64,000 nucleotides of DNA, from the NCBI GenBank assembly GCA_029232285.1, contig JAOXFI010000012.1:41082-105081 (forward strand). The letters run 5' to 3'. The stretch comes from Agmasoma carcini (nom. nud.) (lineage: Eukaryota; Microsporidia; Thelohaniidae). Under the pieces are notes generated by a model. The model ran no database searches. It was given only the letters and a program-made list of their open reading frames with translations, and had not been told where the DNA came from. This document shows positions 31,360-42,760 of the stretch, in pieces. Numbering within the stretch: position 1 is the stretch's first letter; each line of letters starts with the position of its first letter. The translations under genes were made by a program, and so were the position numbers.

Positions 31360-31960
31360 ATATTTACAATAGTAGCGGATTTAGTTTTTATCAGTCAGAT
31401 AGTTCTAGTTTTGTGTGACGAAGGAAAAAGGAAAGCCAAATCTTAAGTATATTTTACCATCAGTAATGGCATAGGGTTACATGTCATCCATAGGGGCAGA
31501 TAGATTTGTGTTTATTGATCAATTATTAACGCTGCTACGTATAAGCAACTTATTGCTCAAAATCTCGAAGAATTTGCTTTATGATGAACATTTCAAATTT
31601 TATCTTCACTCAAGACAATGCTCCTTGTCACACTGTTAAGTTAATTCAAATAATGATCAGTTGTAAAAATCAGATTTTGATAAAAACTGCGGCCATAATA
31701 ACCCGATCTAAACCCTATCAATTATATTTAGGGCATATATTAATCGAAAATTAAGATGTTTTGGGTTTTTGAAAAGAAAATGAATTAAAGGACAAAATCT
31801 TTCAAATATAGAATATTATAGATCATGAAATGGTGAAACACTATGATTTGAGCTTTTAAAGAAGAGATTTGACTATTTTAAGAACTCAGGGGAGACATGT
31901 TAATCATTAAATTCCAGGGTGCTATTATTTTTGCAAACATGTTCACAATAAATATTATAT
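31360..31960 (+). pseudogene. Tc1/mariner-type transposase fossil
   Basis: Forward-strand blocks across frameshifts: 'GYMSSIGADRFVFID' (family VWGCMSxNGxGRLVFID), 'ATYKQLIAQNLEEFAL', then 'NFIFTQDNAPCHTVKLIQ' at about 31590-31640 (family FxQDNAPxHTAKxVQ), then 'PDLNPINYI' at about 31700. The order and spacing fit Tc1/mariner. At least three frames are used, with stops, so it is dead. It is a different lineage from the copies at 1.6 and 44.2 kb, judging by QDNAPCH versus QDNDPK. Confidence 0.75.
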
Positions 31961-33839
31961 TTAGAATTGATATTAAAATATTGAAAAAACACAAAAATAT
32001 ATATAATTTAAAGTAATATTTTATTCTTTCTTTTGCAAAGCAGTGTATATCTTCTAACCTATATATTAATTTTATTATCTGGTTATTTTATAATATTAGA
32101 AATAAGATTATATTTTTTAGGGTAAGGGTTTTGCACATGATCCCAAAATCTACCCAACTTCCTTTTAATAAATAACTGACAAAATAGACCTTTAATTCCA
32201 TGTGAAACAAAATTCTTAAATAGAAAAATAATCATATACTTCTTATATTATTCTATTTTTAATAGGTTTTTTTCTACCCTTAAAATTATATTTATAACAT
32301 AATGTGCTGTTGTTATAACTATTTAATCTCAAATTATTATCAAGTGATGCCTCGTCTATATGAGTAGTGCTACCATGTATAACCTATGAATTAATAATTA
32401 GTATTACATGCCACATTTGTCTTATTCAATGCCGACCTTATATTATGAGACTTACACTCATAAAATAACATTATCTCATCGATTGAAATAACCTTACCAT
32501 CTCCACCTAGATTATCATCTTTAAAATTATGTTGTGGGTTCAATTCAAAAATAATTTATAACTTAAATGGCCGTCTTCTTGTTATTAATTATAGAAAATT
32601 GTATCATTGTCCTTGTATTACCATAGCATATCTAAATCTCAATTACAGATACTTCACCTTTCCTAATTGATTAATGACATAAATATCTTTTAGTCCAACA
32701 AATTATCTCATCCGTATTCCTCTTCCTTTTCAAAATACTCATTCTACTGCCATACTCTTCACATGACAATTCATCGGCTATTAAATTATACTTTTGTAAT
32801 AAAAATATGAATTTGAAACCTATAAACTTCTCGATTGACTCTAAAATGGGTTTTTTATTGTTGAGATGTCAAATTTTCAAATTGGTCCAAACTAACTACT
32901 TCACTTTATTGGTTTAAGTATATTTTACCCTCTATCACAACATCCATAACGTGTATTCCCCTTAATAACTTTATCATGAGGTAGGCTTCTAATATATTTT
33001 AAAATCTATTAAAAATTACCCCATGATGCCTTATTATAAACCTTAAGGGAGGAAATAATTTAAATGGACTTTTAATAAAGGCCCAGGAAGTGTTGACCAC
33101 GTCAGTTACAGATAAATATAGCTAATAGAGCGCTGTATAAATCTACAATGTAGTTCATACAAAAAGTTTTTTTCAGGATTTAATGTTGATCTGAAGATAT
33201 TGTTTAGAACAATTCTTAAACAGTGTAATAGAGAATCATTACAACAATTTATAGCAGAATACATTATAAGTCTTAAGAGATTAATTAAATATTGAAATCT
33301 ATGAACCACCCCTTGTTTTAAAAATAACATATTGAAGGCTTTAGGAAAATAGTTTAAATCGACAAATGATATTGAATTTTAAACGTAAAAGCCATTGATT
33401 ACCATCTCTACACAATAAAAACGAATCCTTTATAAGTGTTAAAGTTAATAACAACGTTCAAAGGATGTCTATTTGTGTTATTACCGATAAAAAAGGTAAC
33501 AACTTTATTACCTATTTTAGAGAATCGAGTAGCATCAAATTCAATAATTTGCACTGATGAGTATCGAATTTATTGATAAAGAAAATCGTGTTAATGCCAA
33601 AGGCTCCGAATCCTTTTATAACTATTAAAATAAATTATTGAATGTCATCACAAATTTTTGATGTAATCAGATTTATTGATTTCTTCAATGTTTTTACCTA
33701 TCACCATCTGGGGTAAATATTTTACCTGTTATATTATTTAAAATGTCATAATATAACCAGATTCAACAATTTATTATTCTTTTTATCACTTGTTAAATTA
33801 ACTATATATTCCTTAACCATATTAGATAGTGAAAACAAA

Positions 33840-34085
33840 ACATCTAATATAGGATGCTGTAGCAGTTGGGTTTAGTGCTTTACTTGTATCTTCGAGATCG
33901 TAAATCATCAACTCTCAATTATAGTAAAATGTGTCTATCTATCAACTACATACCAGTTTCAAAGAGTAAACAAGGGTGTTCTTATACCTCACTCACCGCT
34001 TTAGCACTATATATTAACCTGTTATAGTTTAATTAATGTTGTTTCAAATGCTTTCATTTCACACTATCTGAGGTCTAAACAAATC
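33840..34085 (-). repeat. dispersed element A, decayed copy
   Basis: Minus-strand copy: 'gggtttagtgctttac', 'aatgtgtctatctatcaact', 'ccagtttcaaagagtaaaca', 'aacctgttatagtttaatta'. Confidence 0.6.
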
Positions 34086-35752
34086 GAAAGGTATTTATTA
34101 AATTAAAAGCTTAACTATTTAATTCAATCAGATTATTTGCAGGGGTTCTCTATCTATATGAACGGTATTGCAATCGATATGAACATATAATATTATTTAA
34201 AAATACGTTTTTATTTTTTCCCTTCTGTTTAACCCTAAAAGCAGGCAAAAAAGAAATTTCAATGAAGATAGTGAAAGAAAAGAAGTAAATCCGATGCCAG
34301 ATAATCGATAATGGGAATCACAAAATGCTTAGAAAATTCACCAAATAATATTAATAATTGTAAGACATTATTTTGATACCGGATCTGTTCAATCAGAAAA
34401 CAGGGGTCATGATAAGCGCAATAAACAAATTTTAAGCCGAAGATACAATGTATGGCTGGATTAACAAGTGTTGTACATTGATGCAAATTTTAAATAGGCT
34501 TAATAAAAATTATAACATTCGCGTTTCTTCATGCAATATTGATGGTAGCCTTAATGAATTTCATTTTAATAGTTTTTTTATGATTCCCGAGATACAAAAT
34601 TATTACAATATAATAAGCATGAGGAAATATACAGAAACTATAATGCATTAGAAGAATCCTAGAGGACAAAAATATTGTCTTTATTGATTAAGATCATTTT
34701 TTTGTCCAACAAAGACATCTTTGCGCGTTCTCTAATCGAGAGTCCGACAGTAAATATTCTTGTTGTAAAAACAATAAAAATATTATATGATATTGTCGGG
34801 ACCCAAATATAACTGGGTATTTGTGAAGTGTTGCAACAAAAGGGATTCATTTATGTGTTGTCAGAGGTACCAAGCCTATGTCTTCCTAGTATTGTTTGTC
34901 ACCTGTGGTCTGACGTCTTGCACCATTTTTTCTGTAGGGGTATCGTCCTTAAATAGTTTTCACGCTGTCTTAATGATTATGATCAGCCATAATTCAATAT
35001 ATCCCATTCTGGTTCACAACAGCTATAAAACAATATCTATATTTTTCATATCAATTGTGATGATTTTGGATCCCGTGTACTCGAATTAAAACAGCATTGT
35101 GAAGAACGTAGTATTTTAAACCGGTTTTATTTTAGATAATATTTAAATACGTCACTATTTTGGTATTAAAGATTTATTTGAAAATGGTGCTTTTAAATTG
35201 TTTAATTCTCCTACCATATTCACCTTTCCTGAATTTCATCAGATTTTATTTTTTTAAATGGAAAAAACAATCAGAAACGAAAAATTTTGATATATGTTGT
35301 GGTTTCAAGTTTCAATTTTTATGATTGCGAAGAATATTGTCTAAAGATATTTAGATATCCTAAATCTCTCAATTTCTAGGTGAATAATTAATACTTTAAA
35401 TAAAATAAAATTATTAAATACTATCATAATTATTACAACAACACTCATATAGATAAAGAAACCTTATATTAATTTAGCTATATTTATTACTCTCCTATAA
35501 CTATATTAAAAGAATTTAATTTCTTATATTATCGTATACTATTTTGTGATAATGAAATTCAAACTCTTTTTAAATATTATTATATGTTATAAGTCACCCT
35601 TTTAATATTTTAAATACCTATAAATCCTCTTTTACAGCTTTAACATTTTATTTAAATTTAACCATTTGATCATATCTCACCTCACTTTAGCCAAATATAT
35701 TCATTATAACGAAAATATTAAATATAAACATATTTATTTAGCAAATATTGAA

Positions 35753-36760
35753 TCAACCCTCCTCTATGATGACATTCTGATCTTTAAACCAATTATAAAG
35801 AACATCAACCCTGCTAGATTCATCAGAAGAAAACAAAGAATACAATTTACCTTTAAATGGTACCTTTTCAATGTAGTGTTCAATCGCCATTCTCTTAATC
35901 TTGGCATATACTTTATTATTAAGTCTTAATATATCACATAATTGATTTTCTTTGTCACTAACCAATTTCTTATAATTCTTAAGTCGATCCTTATCATAAA
36001 AATTTTGCTTAATCATTTTGTTTGCAGCTTCAAGAACCCTTTTCTCTGCTATAATACCTTCATTAAAAACATTAAAATCATGTTTTGACAAGTATGGTAC
36101 TAAAAATTTAAGATCAGCTACCATAGTACCAACATCACACTTATCTAAGTCTTTGATTCGTCTAACATTAAGTAACCCTCTATTCAACACAACATCCTTA
36201 AAATAATTCCTTTCCTTAATAAGAACACGATAATGATCAAGCATATGACAATCTAAATCAAAATCTTCAAAATTAAGATTACCAATTAAATTTTCATACT
36301 CGTTACAGATTTCAGTCTCAAAATCATTTCTATATTTCATATAAGAAGCAATATTTGAATCAGCATTAGGATCACTCTTGGTTACAACCTCATTAGATTC
36401 GTGTTTATCACTGTTTTCTATTTCAAATAAGTCATAGAAATGATTTTTGACATCTTCTATGGTCTTTGGTGACAAAATAGCAGATATGTCTTCAAAGTTG
36501 CCCACACCGCACGTAATTAAGCCATTCAACATCATAAGTTCATCTATTATCCTCCAATTATCATAAATAAGATCTTCTGTTATTTTAGAAATTACTCTAT
36601 AGCTATGAGTTGTATCATGGAGGTTTTGATCAAAACAAATGAAGCATAGATCACAATTACAGTCTGTACATTGAACGAATGGTGAGTAAGTCACATCCTC
36701 AAAGCATAAATTACATTGTATTGTAATTTTCTTGTCTATTATTGTTTTGGAAAAAACCAT
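35753..36760 (-). CDS. ADA2: ADA2-like transcriptional adaptor (SAGA-type coactivator)
   Basis: A 335-residue nuclear protein. A ZZ-type zinc finger fills residues 16-54 (CNLC, then CTDCNCDLCFIC, then HDTTHSYRVI, the typical HxYxVI end). A SANT/Myb-like helix set follows (about 62-110, WRIIDELMMLNGLITCGVGNFEDIS), where ADA2 reads W..EEE..LLxGIEExGxGNWxxIA. The C-terminal ~70 residues resemble a SWIRM domain (VDVLYNWFKDQNVI). This is the ADA2 domain order; ADA2 couples the GCN5 acetyltransferase to chromatin. ATG 36760 is preceded by 'aaaattttcca'; an extension of 24 hydrophobic codons upstream comes from an AT-rich leader and is rejected. Confidence 0.88.
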   Translation of the reverse strand: MVFSKTIIDKKITIQCNLCFEDVTYSPFVQCTDCNCDLCFICFDQNLHDTTHSYRVISKITEDLIYDNWRIIDELMMLNGLITCGVGNFEDISAILSPKTIEDVKNHFYDLFEIENSDKHESNEVVTKSDPNADSNIASYMKYRNDFETEICNEYENLIGNLNFEDFDLDCHMLDHYRVLIKERNYFKDVVLNRGLLNVRRIKDLDKCDVGTMVADLKFLVPYLSKHDFNVFNEGIIAEKRVLEAANKMIKQNFYDKDRLKNYKKLVSDKENQLCDILRLNNKVYAKIKRMAIEHYIEKVPFKGKLYSLFSSDESSRVDVLYNWFKDQNVIIEEG

Positions 36761-37746
36761 TGGAAAATTTTTAGCAGTGAAGAAAAAAAATATAAAATTG
36801 GGAAAAAGGTATGAATAGAATAAATATGACAATCACGCAATACGTGTTTACTTATTGAAATAATTGGAGTAATTAAATAGTAATATAATATTATTTAAGA
36901 TTATACAACTGTGGTATTAATCAGAACTGATTTAAGTTATTTAGTAAAGAATTGGAATGGTGCTATAAATATGATATTAATGGTATAAGAGACTGTTGAT
37001 TTTGCTAATTGATATGTGGCAAACACTTATAAGAGTTTATCATTAATTATTAAAGTGTTAACACATACCAAATACTTGTAACCAAAGCGTGGGGGTGATT
37101 GCTTGTTGTATAGTATCAAGATTTCAACCCCTTGTTTTACTTAGGAGTGTTTGTTTGGGTCTCTAACCATTTTTAGAATCCTGTAATAATAAATAGGTTA
37201 ATTAAATCACATTTTTTTATTTTAAAAATAACATCTTTAACACCATAACATATGCACAGCCACTATTTACGTGGATTCTTGATACAAAATAGCACCATTC
37301 GTTCATTTACATCTAATCATAGAACTTCAACCCCAATATTTTTTTCATCAATTATATTAAAATTTTAATATACGTATAATACATTCACTCAACACAAATA
37401 AATCAACATTATTATACCATTATAAACATTAAACAACTAATTATATATCATTTTAATTTTTTCTTACGTTTCTTAACAAACATTTATTTTGACATTTTAA
37501 AATAACAAAGATCATCACAACATATTCTAGACATATTATAAATTATTTATATAACAGGTATGCTGTTGCACATGTCTTAATATGTTATAATTGTTATCTT
37601 TTTATATCTTTGCCCTAATTAACTAGCATTTAAAGTATTTTATCTCATATTTCTCTATCTGTGACGTTTCAAAATTTTCGGAGGGAACTCCTTAAATTTA
37701 CATTCCCTCCAAATAATACTATAAAAAATTGAAAAAAAAACAACCC
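36761..37746. other. divergent intergenic region
   Basis: Contains an isolated module B of the dispersed element at about 37070-37180 and AT-rich leader; a small inverted repeat 'ggagggaact..cattccctcc' lies at 37679-37710, shortly before the H2A start. Confidence 0.5.
37070..37180 (+). repeat. dispersed element, module B only
   Basis: Carries 'gtaaccaaagcgtggg', 'agtatcaagatttcaacccc' and 'gtttgtttgggt', matching the B module at 6.07-6.15 and 38.53-38.62 kb. Confidence 0.55.
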
Positions 37747-38097
37747 ATGGCAGTAGCAAAAGGTGGTAAGATGGATCCAAAAGCATCTGGCAAGTCTGGT
37801 ATGTCAGTCAGTGTCCCAGTGAAGAGAGCTCACGTTAAGGAAACTTTGAAAAATAGAACTAGTAAGAGAATAGCCAAGGATGCTACTTTCGCTATAGCAA
37901 TAGCTGTTTCGTATGTCATGACCGAAGTTTTAGATTCAGCCAAGAGGATGGCCGAGTTGGATAACAAGAAAAAAATCACACCAAAACATATCTCTGAGTC
38001 AATCAACCAAGATAAGGAGTTGTCAAAAGTATTCCCTAATCTTCACATCCAATCTGGTGGTTTCCAGACAAAAGGAGCAAGTGATTTCAAAAACTAA
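37747..38097 (+). CDS. histone H2A family protein, possibly H2A.Z-like
   Basis: A 116-residue nucleosome protein. The basic tail (1-25) is followed by a histone fold: HVKETLKNRTSK (family IHRxLKxRTTS, H2A.Z-like), AIAIAVSYVMTEVLDSAKRM (family AAVLEYLTAEVLELAGN), KKKITPKHISESI (family xRITPRHLQLAI), and a docking segment NLHIQSGGF (family VTIAQGGV). Residues of the acidic patch are partly altered: the first Glu is Ser in SYVMTEVL, and the DEE triplet is DKE. ATG follows 'aaaaaacaaccc'; an upstream TTG is rejected. H2B is less likely because of the GG docking motif. Confidence 0.85.
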   Translation: MAVAKGGKMDPKASGKSGMSVSVPVKRAHVKETLKNRTSKRIAKDATFAIAIAVSYVMTEVLDSAKRMAELDNKKKITPKHISESINQDKELSKVFPNLHIQSGGFQTKGASDFKN

Positions 38098-38890
38098 ATA
38101 AATATGCGTGTGTTGCAATTCTTAATTTTTTTGTTTTTCTGTTGTTTTTATTTATTGTGATCGCAGTGGGTAAAACCCTTATACATCAGGTATGGGTGTT
38201 GTATTGTGGTAACTGTAGGTGAAGTCTGTATTGTTTCTTTATACGTCGAGTATAGGTAGAATTTCTTTATTTGAAAATATAATCATTTTCATATATAAGA
38301 GGTGCTGATTTACGTTAAGAAACGAATTGGATAAATAACTGAAATGATTTTATATTTAATCATATTTTTTATGAATTGGTTAGGGTTGATAACCTAGCAG
38401 TATAAATAAACTCCTTAGAAGGAATGGACAGCTTCCAGATGGAAACATCCTGAGAGGTTTAACTAGTTATGCTCTTTAATCTCTCAAATCCTCAAGAAGC
38501 GGAGCAATTTCTATTGTGAAGCTTCGATCTCCTCTTGTAACCAAAACGCCGGTGAGCGTATGGTCAATGTGAAGCACCAAGATTTATTGCCCCTGATATT
38601 GTAGGTTTTGTACACACGTGCTTTTTTCAAGCCTAGGATTTGATAGAATTAATAAATCATTGTTTTTTCATATTTTTCTAATATTGTTATATAGAACAAA
38701 ATAATCATTATTTGATTTACATATTTCTGCATTAATAGCATTTTGATTGTAATTTTATAAAAGCATATCATAATTTTATATTCAAGGAAAGTATCTATAA
38801 GGAACAAAATAATTTTTGTGAATATTAAAGTGGATAAATTTTTTTTAAAAAATAATAATATTCAAAGAAAAAATTTCTAAAAACAAAAAA
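38098..38890. other. intergenic region with element A/B remnant
   Basis: An A/B remnant at 38395-38625; otherwise AT-rich. Confidence 0.5.
38395..38625 (+). repeat. dispersed element, decayed A plus clear B module
   Basis: A weak A part ('ggaaacatcctgagag', 'tcaagaagcgg') is followed by a clear B module at 38535-38620 ('gtaaccaaaacgccgg', 'gtgaagcaccaagattta', 'cacacgtgc'). Confidence 0.55.
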
Positions 38891-38962
38891 CACCCACACT
38901 GGGGATTGAACCCAGGACACCCGGATTAAAAGTCCGGTGCTCTACCGCTGAGCTACGCGGGC
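38891..38962 (-). tRNA. tRNA-Lys (anticodon TTT)
   Basis: Read on the minus strand: acceptor GCCCGCG pairing with TGTGGGT (three G-U pairs), D-arm TAGCTCAGCGGTAGAGCA, anticodon stem CCGGA/TCCGG with loop CTTTTAA (anticodon TTT), and T-arm CTGGG-TTCAATC-CCCAG. CCA is not encoded, no intron. It is flanked downstream by an A-rich (minus-strand T-rich) run. Confidence 0.95.
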
Positions 38963-39141
38963 TTATGATTATATATTATACACAATATATTATAACCAAT
39001 AACAAACCTGTATCTTTGTTTTAAGAATATTGTTTTTAATGTGATTTATATTATATAAAATCACATATATTTTTTAAAATAATGATCTTTTATATATTAA
39101 AAATAGCCTTGATAAATTTCTAAAAACTTATTTTATATTAT

Positions 39142-39552
39142 TTATTCTGAATCTGGCTTTCTAAAGTATCCTTCTTTATAAAAGTAGCTGTAGTTCTCGG
39201 GGTTTGTTCCAGAATAATCTATGATTCTGTCGTTGCTATCTTCTTCGCTCCTAAGTCCTAAAGCCTGGTTTAGCTTATTTTCTTCTTCCTCTAAGCTTCT
39301 TCTACTTCTGTACTTCCATTTATTCTTCTTTAATGGTAATTCGCTTTTTACCTTTACAAATAACGGATTCTTTGAAAGTAGCTGTCGAATATTTCCTTTC
39401 CAGGTCATCGAATTAAACTCTTTAAATGTCTCAGGATGCTTTGCTTTGGCATAACAGAATATTTCAACGGTTGTTGGCATCTTGTCAGGATGATTTAGAA
39501 TAGCCTCTTTTATTATAGACGCATATGTAAATGTTTTGTTGACTTTGACCAT
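39142..39552 (-). CDS. forkhead-like winged-helix DNA-binding protein
   Basis: A 136-residue protein. Residues about 8-68 read as a forkhead domain: TYASIIKEAILNHPDKMPTT (family SYASLIxxAILxSPxxKLTL), then EIFCYAKAKHPETF, then WKGNIRQLLSKNPLFVKV (family WQNSIRHNLSLNxCFVKV), where the Asn, Arg and Leu of the recognition helix are kept and His is Gln. A short basic/acidic tail follows. It is very small for a forkhead factor, essentially the domain alone. Likely a nuclear transcription factor; targets unknown. ATG after 'ccttaaggac'-type sequence without a strong CC motif. Confidence 0.75.
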   Translation of the reverse strand: MVKVNKTFTYASIIKEAILNHPDKMPTTVEIFCYAKAKHPETFKEFNSMTWKGNIRQLLSKNPLFVKVKSELPLKKNKWKYRSRRSLEEEENKLNQALGLRSEEDSNDRIIDYSGTNPENYSYFYKEGYFRKPDSE

Positions 39553-40157
39553 GTCCTTAAGGGATATAAATAAATTTATTTTTCTATTTTGTTTGCATTA
39601 CATAATTTGTTGGTTTTTTATAATCAAATTTTATAAAAAATATCAGGAAAAAAATCAATTAAAAAAAATAATATTTTTTTATTCAGTGAATATTGATTAA
39701 GAGTTGATATTTTAACGTGATATTGTATCATAATGCAAATATTGAATTGATTAATTGTATTTATACAAATAAAAGACAAAATATGATTCATATCAGCACA
39801 ACACTAACAATATATTACATTCTTAGCTTTTAAATCATATTAAAAACAATTAATAGGGAAATTGTTTTAATATAATAATTATAGACTAGAGAAATATTAT
39901 TATATATTTAATAAATTATAATATACATGTTGATAAATGATAATTAAGTCTGAGATAATGTTGGTTAGTTATATATCTGACATACTACCATCTACAGTCC
40001 AATTATCTTATAAAAATCATTATTTAACGTTTCTAGAGAACACTTATATGAGATAATAAAGTGGAGATATCTCCTTGAAAAATCTTCTATTATTTTACTT
40101 CCACTATTATTATAAAAATTTTTGACATTATTTCACTATAAAAAAATCCTTTCGGTC
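39553..40157. other. AT-rich divergent intergenic region
   Basis: About 600 bases; I see no gene or repeat. Confidence 0.4.
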
Positions 40158-42377
40158 ATGAAAATTTCTACAACTCCGATAAATCATATAATAAAGCATC
40201 AAGTTCCTATATTTACTCTAGATGTAAGTAAGGACTATATAATCACTGGTAGTATGGATGGTGAGGTTAAAATATGGGATAAGTCATATAAACTTATAAA
40301 AACAATTACCAAACACAAAGGTTCTATTTCTTGCGTCAAGATAGTCGATAAGAAACTCATTACAGCAGGAGATGATGGCATGATATACTTTTATGATGAG
40401 GAATTTAATATGGTCAAGTCTTTATCTCATAAAAGTGATATAGTTACAATGGAAACTATGAAAGATTTTCTGATTGTATCAAATATAGAAGGCACAATAT
40501 TCGTTTACAAGGACTATAAACTTTATAAAAGATTTGATGACCATCCTGAGGCTGTATTTAGCATAGCTACAGCAAATGAAAAGATTATATCATACTCATT
40601 AGGGAAAATGGTTGTATATCAAAATTTTAAGATGGTTAAATTTATAAACTTCAATTCTCTTGCCTTAGAAGAATATATGAAGAGTAAAATTTCAATATCT
40701 CCTGATAATTCAATGATAGCTGTTGGTCTTCAGTTCAACAACGATATGCACTCGGTAGAAATATATGACTTAAAACTTCAGAGAATGTTTTCACTGATAG
40801 GCCACACAGCCCCCTCTGAAATAATAAGTTTCTGTCCTTTGATATTGCAAAATAAGAAAGAAAATTATTTTTTAATAGCAATTGCATCACAAGATCTAAG
40901 TCTTTCCTTTTGGACCACCCTCAATTATCAACCATTTCTACTGTTGAAAAATTTTACAGATTCTCCTTGTATCGATATGAAATGGGATGGTTTAAGTCTA
41001 TATTTAAGCTCTTTTGATGGGGTTGTTAAAAAAATAGTGTTCAATCATGATGAATTAGGTCAAGAGGCAAAAAGCAAATCAAGATCAGAACTTATTTTTT
41101 CTGTTAAAAACTTAGAAATAGATGAAGAATATAAAGAAACGGTTGATTATACCAAGAAATTTGATAGTGTTAGTTTACCAAACTTTACTCTTAATGGTAT
41201 GGCTTTAGAGGAAATTGTTTTAGGAATTCAAAACAAAAAAGATCAGACACAGCCAGAGATAGAATCTGATCCACTAAATGAAGAGAAGGACCAGGCGGAT
41301 AAAAGCTTTTGTACAATTCTGGAGAGTGACCAGGATTTGATTAAAAAGGTAGAAAGCTTAGATAAGCAACTTATAGAGGCAAATGAGGTCAAAGAAAAAA
41401 AGGTTGTACAGGCTGAAGTTAAAAAAGTCAAAGAAGATATCAAAAAGAAAATTAATGAGAAGGATAATTCACCAGTTAAGAAGAAGCGAATTACACCCAT
41501 ATGTGTAGAACCTTTGCCAGGACAGACGGTCTCTAAAAAGACGGAACCTAAAGTAAAGAAAAATAATCTTGGAACGGTCGTATTATTTGACTACAGTCCA
41601 AATGAGAAGTTAAAGGTCGATTATGATAAGCCATTTGAAAAGATTGTTGATAAGTATAAATTTGTATTTAGTGATGAAGGTGATAAAATTTCTATCTATA
41701 GAGATGATGCTTATTATTTTTGTATAAATGGAGATATTAAGAAGGTTGTGTTCAATAGTAAGTATATTGTAGTGTATACTTCATACATTCAGGTCTATAA
41801 TTTAGAAACTAGCAGCCTTGCTTTGCCTTTTATACCTATTGAAATTGCCTATTTAGACCTAAACAATGACGATTTATTACTTGTTGATGTGAATTGTGAG
41901 TTTAAAATTATAAATTTGATATACTTTAATGTGGTTAAAGACCGATTACCAATGTGTGGAGGGTTAAAGAAGATATGCTTTGATGGTACATATTATTTGA
42001 TAGTTGAGTATGACACAAATGAGAAGTTTTACTATAACAAGAGTATGTGGTTTGCCATTAATCCTCTCGTTGGGTCGGTTCTTGACATTAATAATAACAA
42101 ATACCAATCTTATTATGATCAGACCTATGAGGAACTGGATAATGCCTTTGAAGTAGCTAAAATGGTTGGTAAGGAACAAGAATTTGAATTTGTTCTATTT
42201 AAATATTTAGGAATTATTTTAAAGAATGAATCAGCTGATGATACTTTGGAGAACAAAATATTTAATATTTTTGGTTATGTTGACTTGAATGTGAAGAAGG
42301 CTGTTATTAGTGAATTGAATTCTGTACCAAGCCTTCAATATTTAGCAGTAAAGTTGGCTGATAAATATGATTTGTGA
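40158..42377 (+). CDS. HIR1: HIRA/HIR1-like histone H3-H4 chaperone subunit
   Basis: A 739-residue protein. Residues about 10-310 are an N-terminal WD40 propeller (for example VSKDYIITGSMDGEVKIWDK, GSISCVKIVDKKLITAGDDG). A charged linker (about 330-450) contains KKRITPICVE near 440-450, a very good match to the HIRA B-domain (RRITPxCI), which binds the chaperone ASF1. A second beta-rich half ends with the HIRA C-terminal signature (YLIVEYDTNEKFYYNKSMW, then YEELDNAFEVAKMVGKEQEF, family LEDQLAxALxLxSxxEY). HIRA deposits H3-H4 outside replication. The ATG at 40158 is used; an upstream TTG is rejected. Confidence 0.88.
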   Translation: MKISTTPINHIIKHQVPIFTLDVSKDYIITGSMDGEVKIWDKSYKLIKTITKHKGSISCVKIVDKKLITAGDDGMIYFYDEEFNMVKSLSHKSDIVTMETMKDFLIVSNIEGTIFVYKDYKLYKRFDDHPEAVFSIATANEKIISYSLGKMVVYQNFKMVKFINFNSLALEEYMKSKISISPDNSMIAVGLQFNNDMHSVEIYDLKLQRMFSLIGHTAPSEIISFCPLILQNKKENYFLIAIASQDLSLSFWTTLNYQPFLLLKNFTDSPCIDMKWDGLSLYLSSFDGVVKKIVFNHDELGQEAKSKSRSELIFSVKNLEIDEEYKETVDYTKKFDSVSLPNFTLNGMALEEIVLGIQNKKDQTQPEIESDPLNEEKDQADKSFCTILESDQDLIKKVESLDKQLIEANEVKEKKVVQAEVKKVKEDIKKKINEKDNSPVKKKRITPICVEPLPGQTVSKKTEPKVKKNNLGTVVLFDYSPNEKLKVDYDKPFEKIVDKYKFVFSDEGDKISIYRDDAYYFCINGDIKKVVFNSKYIVVYTSYIQVYNLETSSLALPFIPIEIAYLDLNNDDLLLVDVNCEFKIINLIYFNVVKDRLPMCGGLKKICFDGTYYLIVEYDTNEKFYYNKSMWFAINPLVGSVLDINNNKYQSYYDQTYEELDNAFEVAKMVGKEQEFEFVLFKYLGIILKNESADDTLENKIFNIFGYVDLNVKKAVISELNSVPSLQYLAVKLADKYDL

Positions 42378-42669
42378 TTTAAAAGTAAATAAATTAATAT
42401 AAAATTAATATATAATAATGAATAGACTTTTTTGCTTGATTACATATATTAATGTACGGATCTTCAGATGTAAGCCCTTGTATGTTTGTTTTGATAGGGT
42501 AGATATTGTAAATGGTTTTTTTTTGCATTCTTAAACGTTCTAATATGAATCTTATATATTTTTAGGACTGTACAGATTCACACACCATCTATCAATAGTC
42601 AATTCAATCATTATACGGATATAAATATCAGACGATGTTAAAAGATTTAACTTCAGAGATATAATTAGT

Positions 42670-42760
42670 AAAAACAGAAGGGTTAACGTCTTAATCAGTG
42701 TGTAACAACTTGATATTTACTACCCTGTTGTTACATGCGTGTTATTTTGTTTTTTTAAGT
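42670..42760 (+). repeat. dispersed element, module B only
   Basis: Shows 'aatcagtgtgtaacaacttg', 'gatatttactaccctgttg' and 'acatgcgtg', the module B order. Confidence 0.45.

Larger units (their letters stand above)
29317..35752. other. 6.4-kb gene desert
   Basis: No intact gene. It contains a Tc1/mariner fossil (31360-31960), a dispersed-element copy (33840-34085), and a region near 34250-35100 with short open frames on both strands that may be another transposon remnant but matches no block I can name. The remainder is AT-rich with scattered stops. Confidence 0.55.

Noticed and set aside
30886..33330. Short minus-strand frames (78 and 74 codons) in the large desert
   Set aside because: No start signal, no motif, composition typical of random AT-rich DNA.
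34250..35090. Several 60-100-codon frames on both strands, possibly another transposase remnant
   Set aside because: I could not line up any block with a named transposase family; only mentioned within the desert entry.
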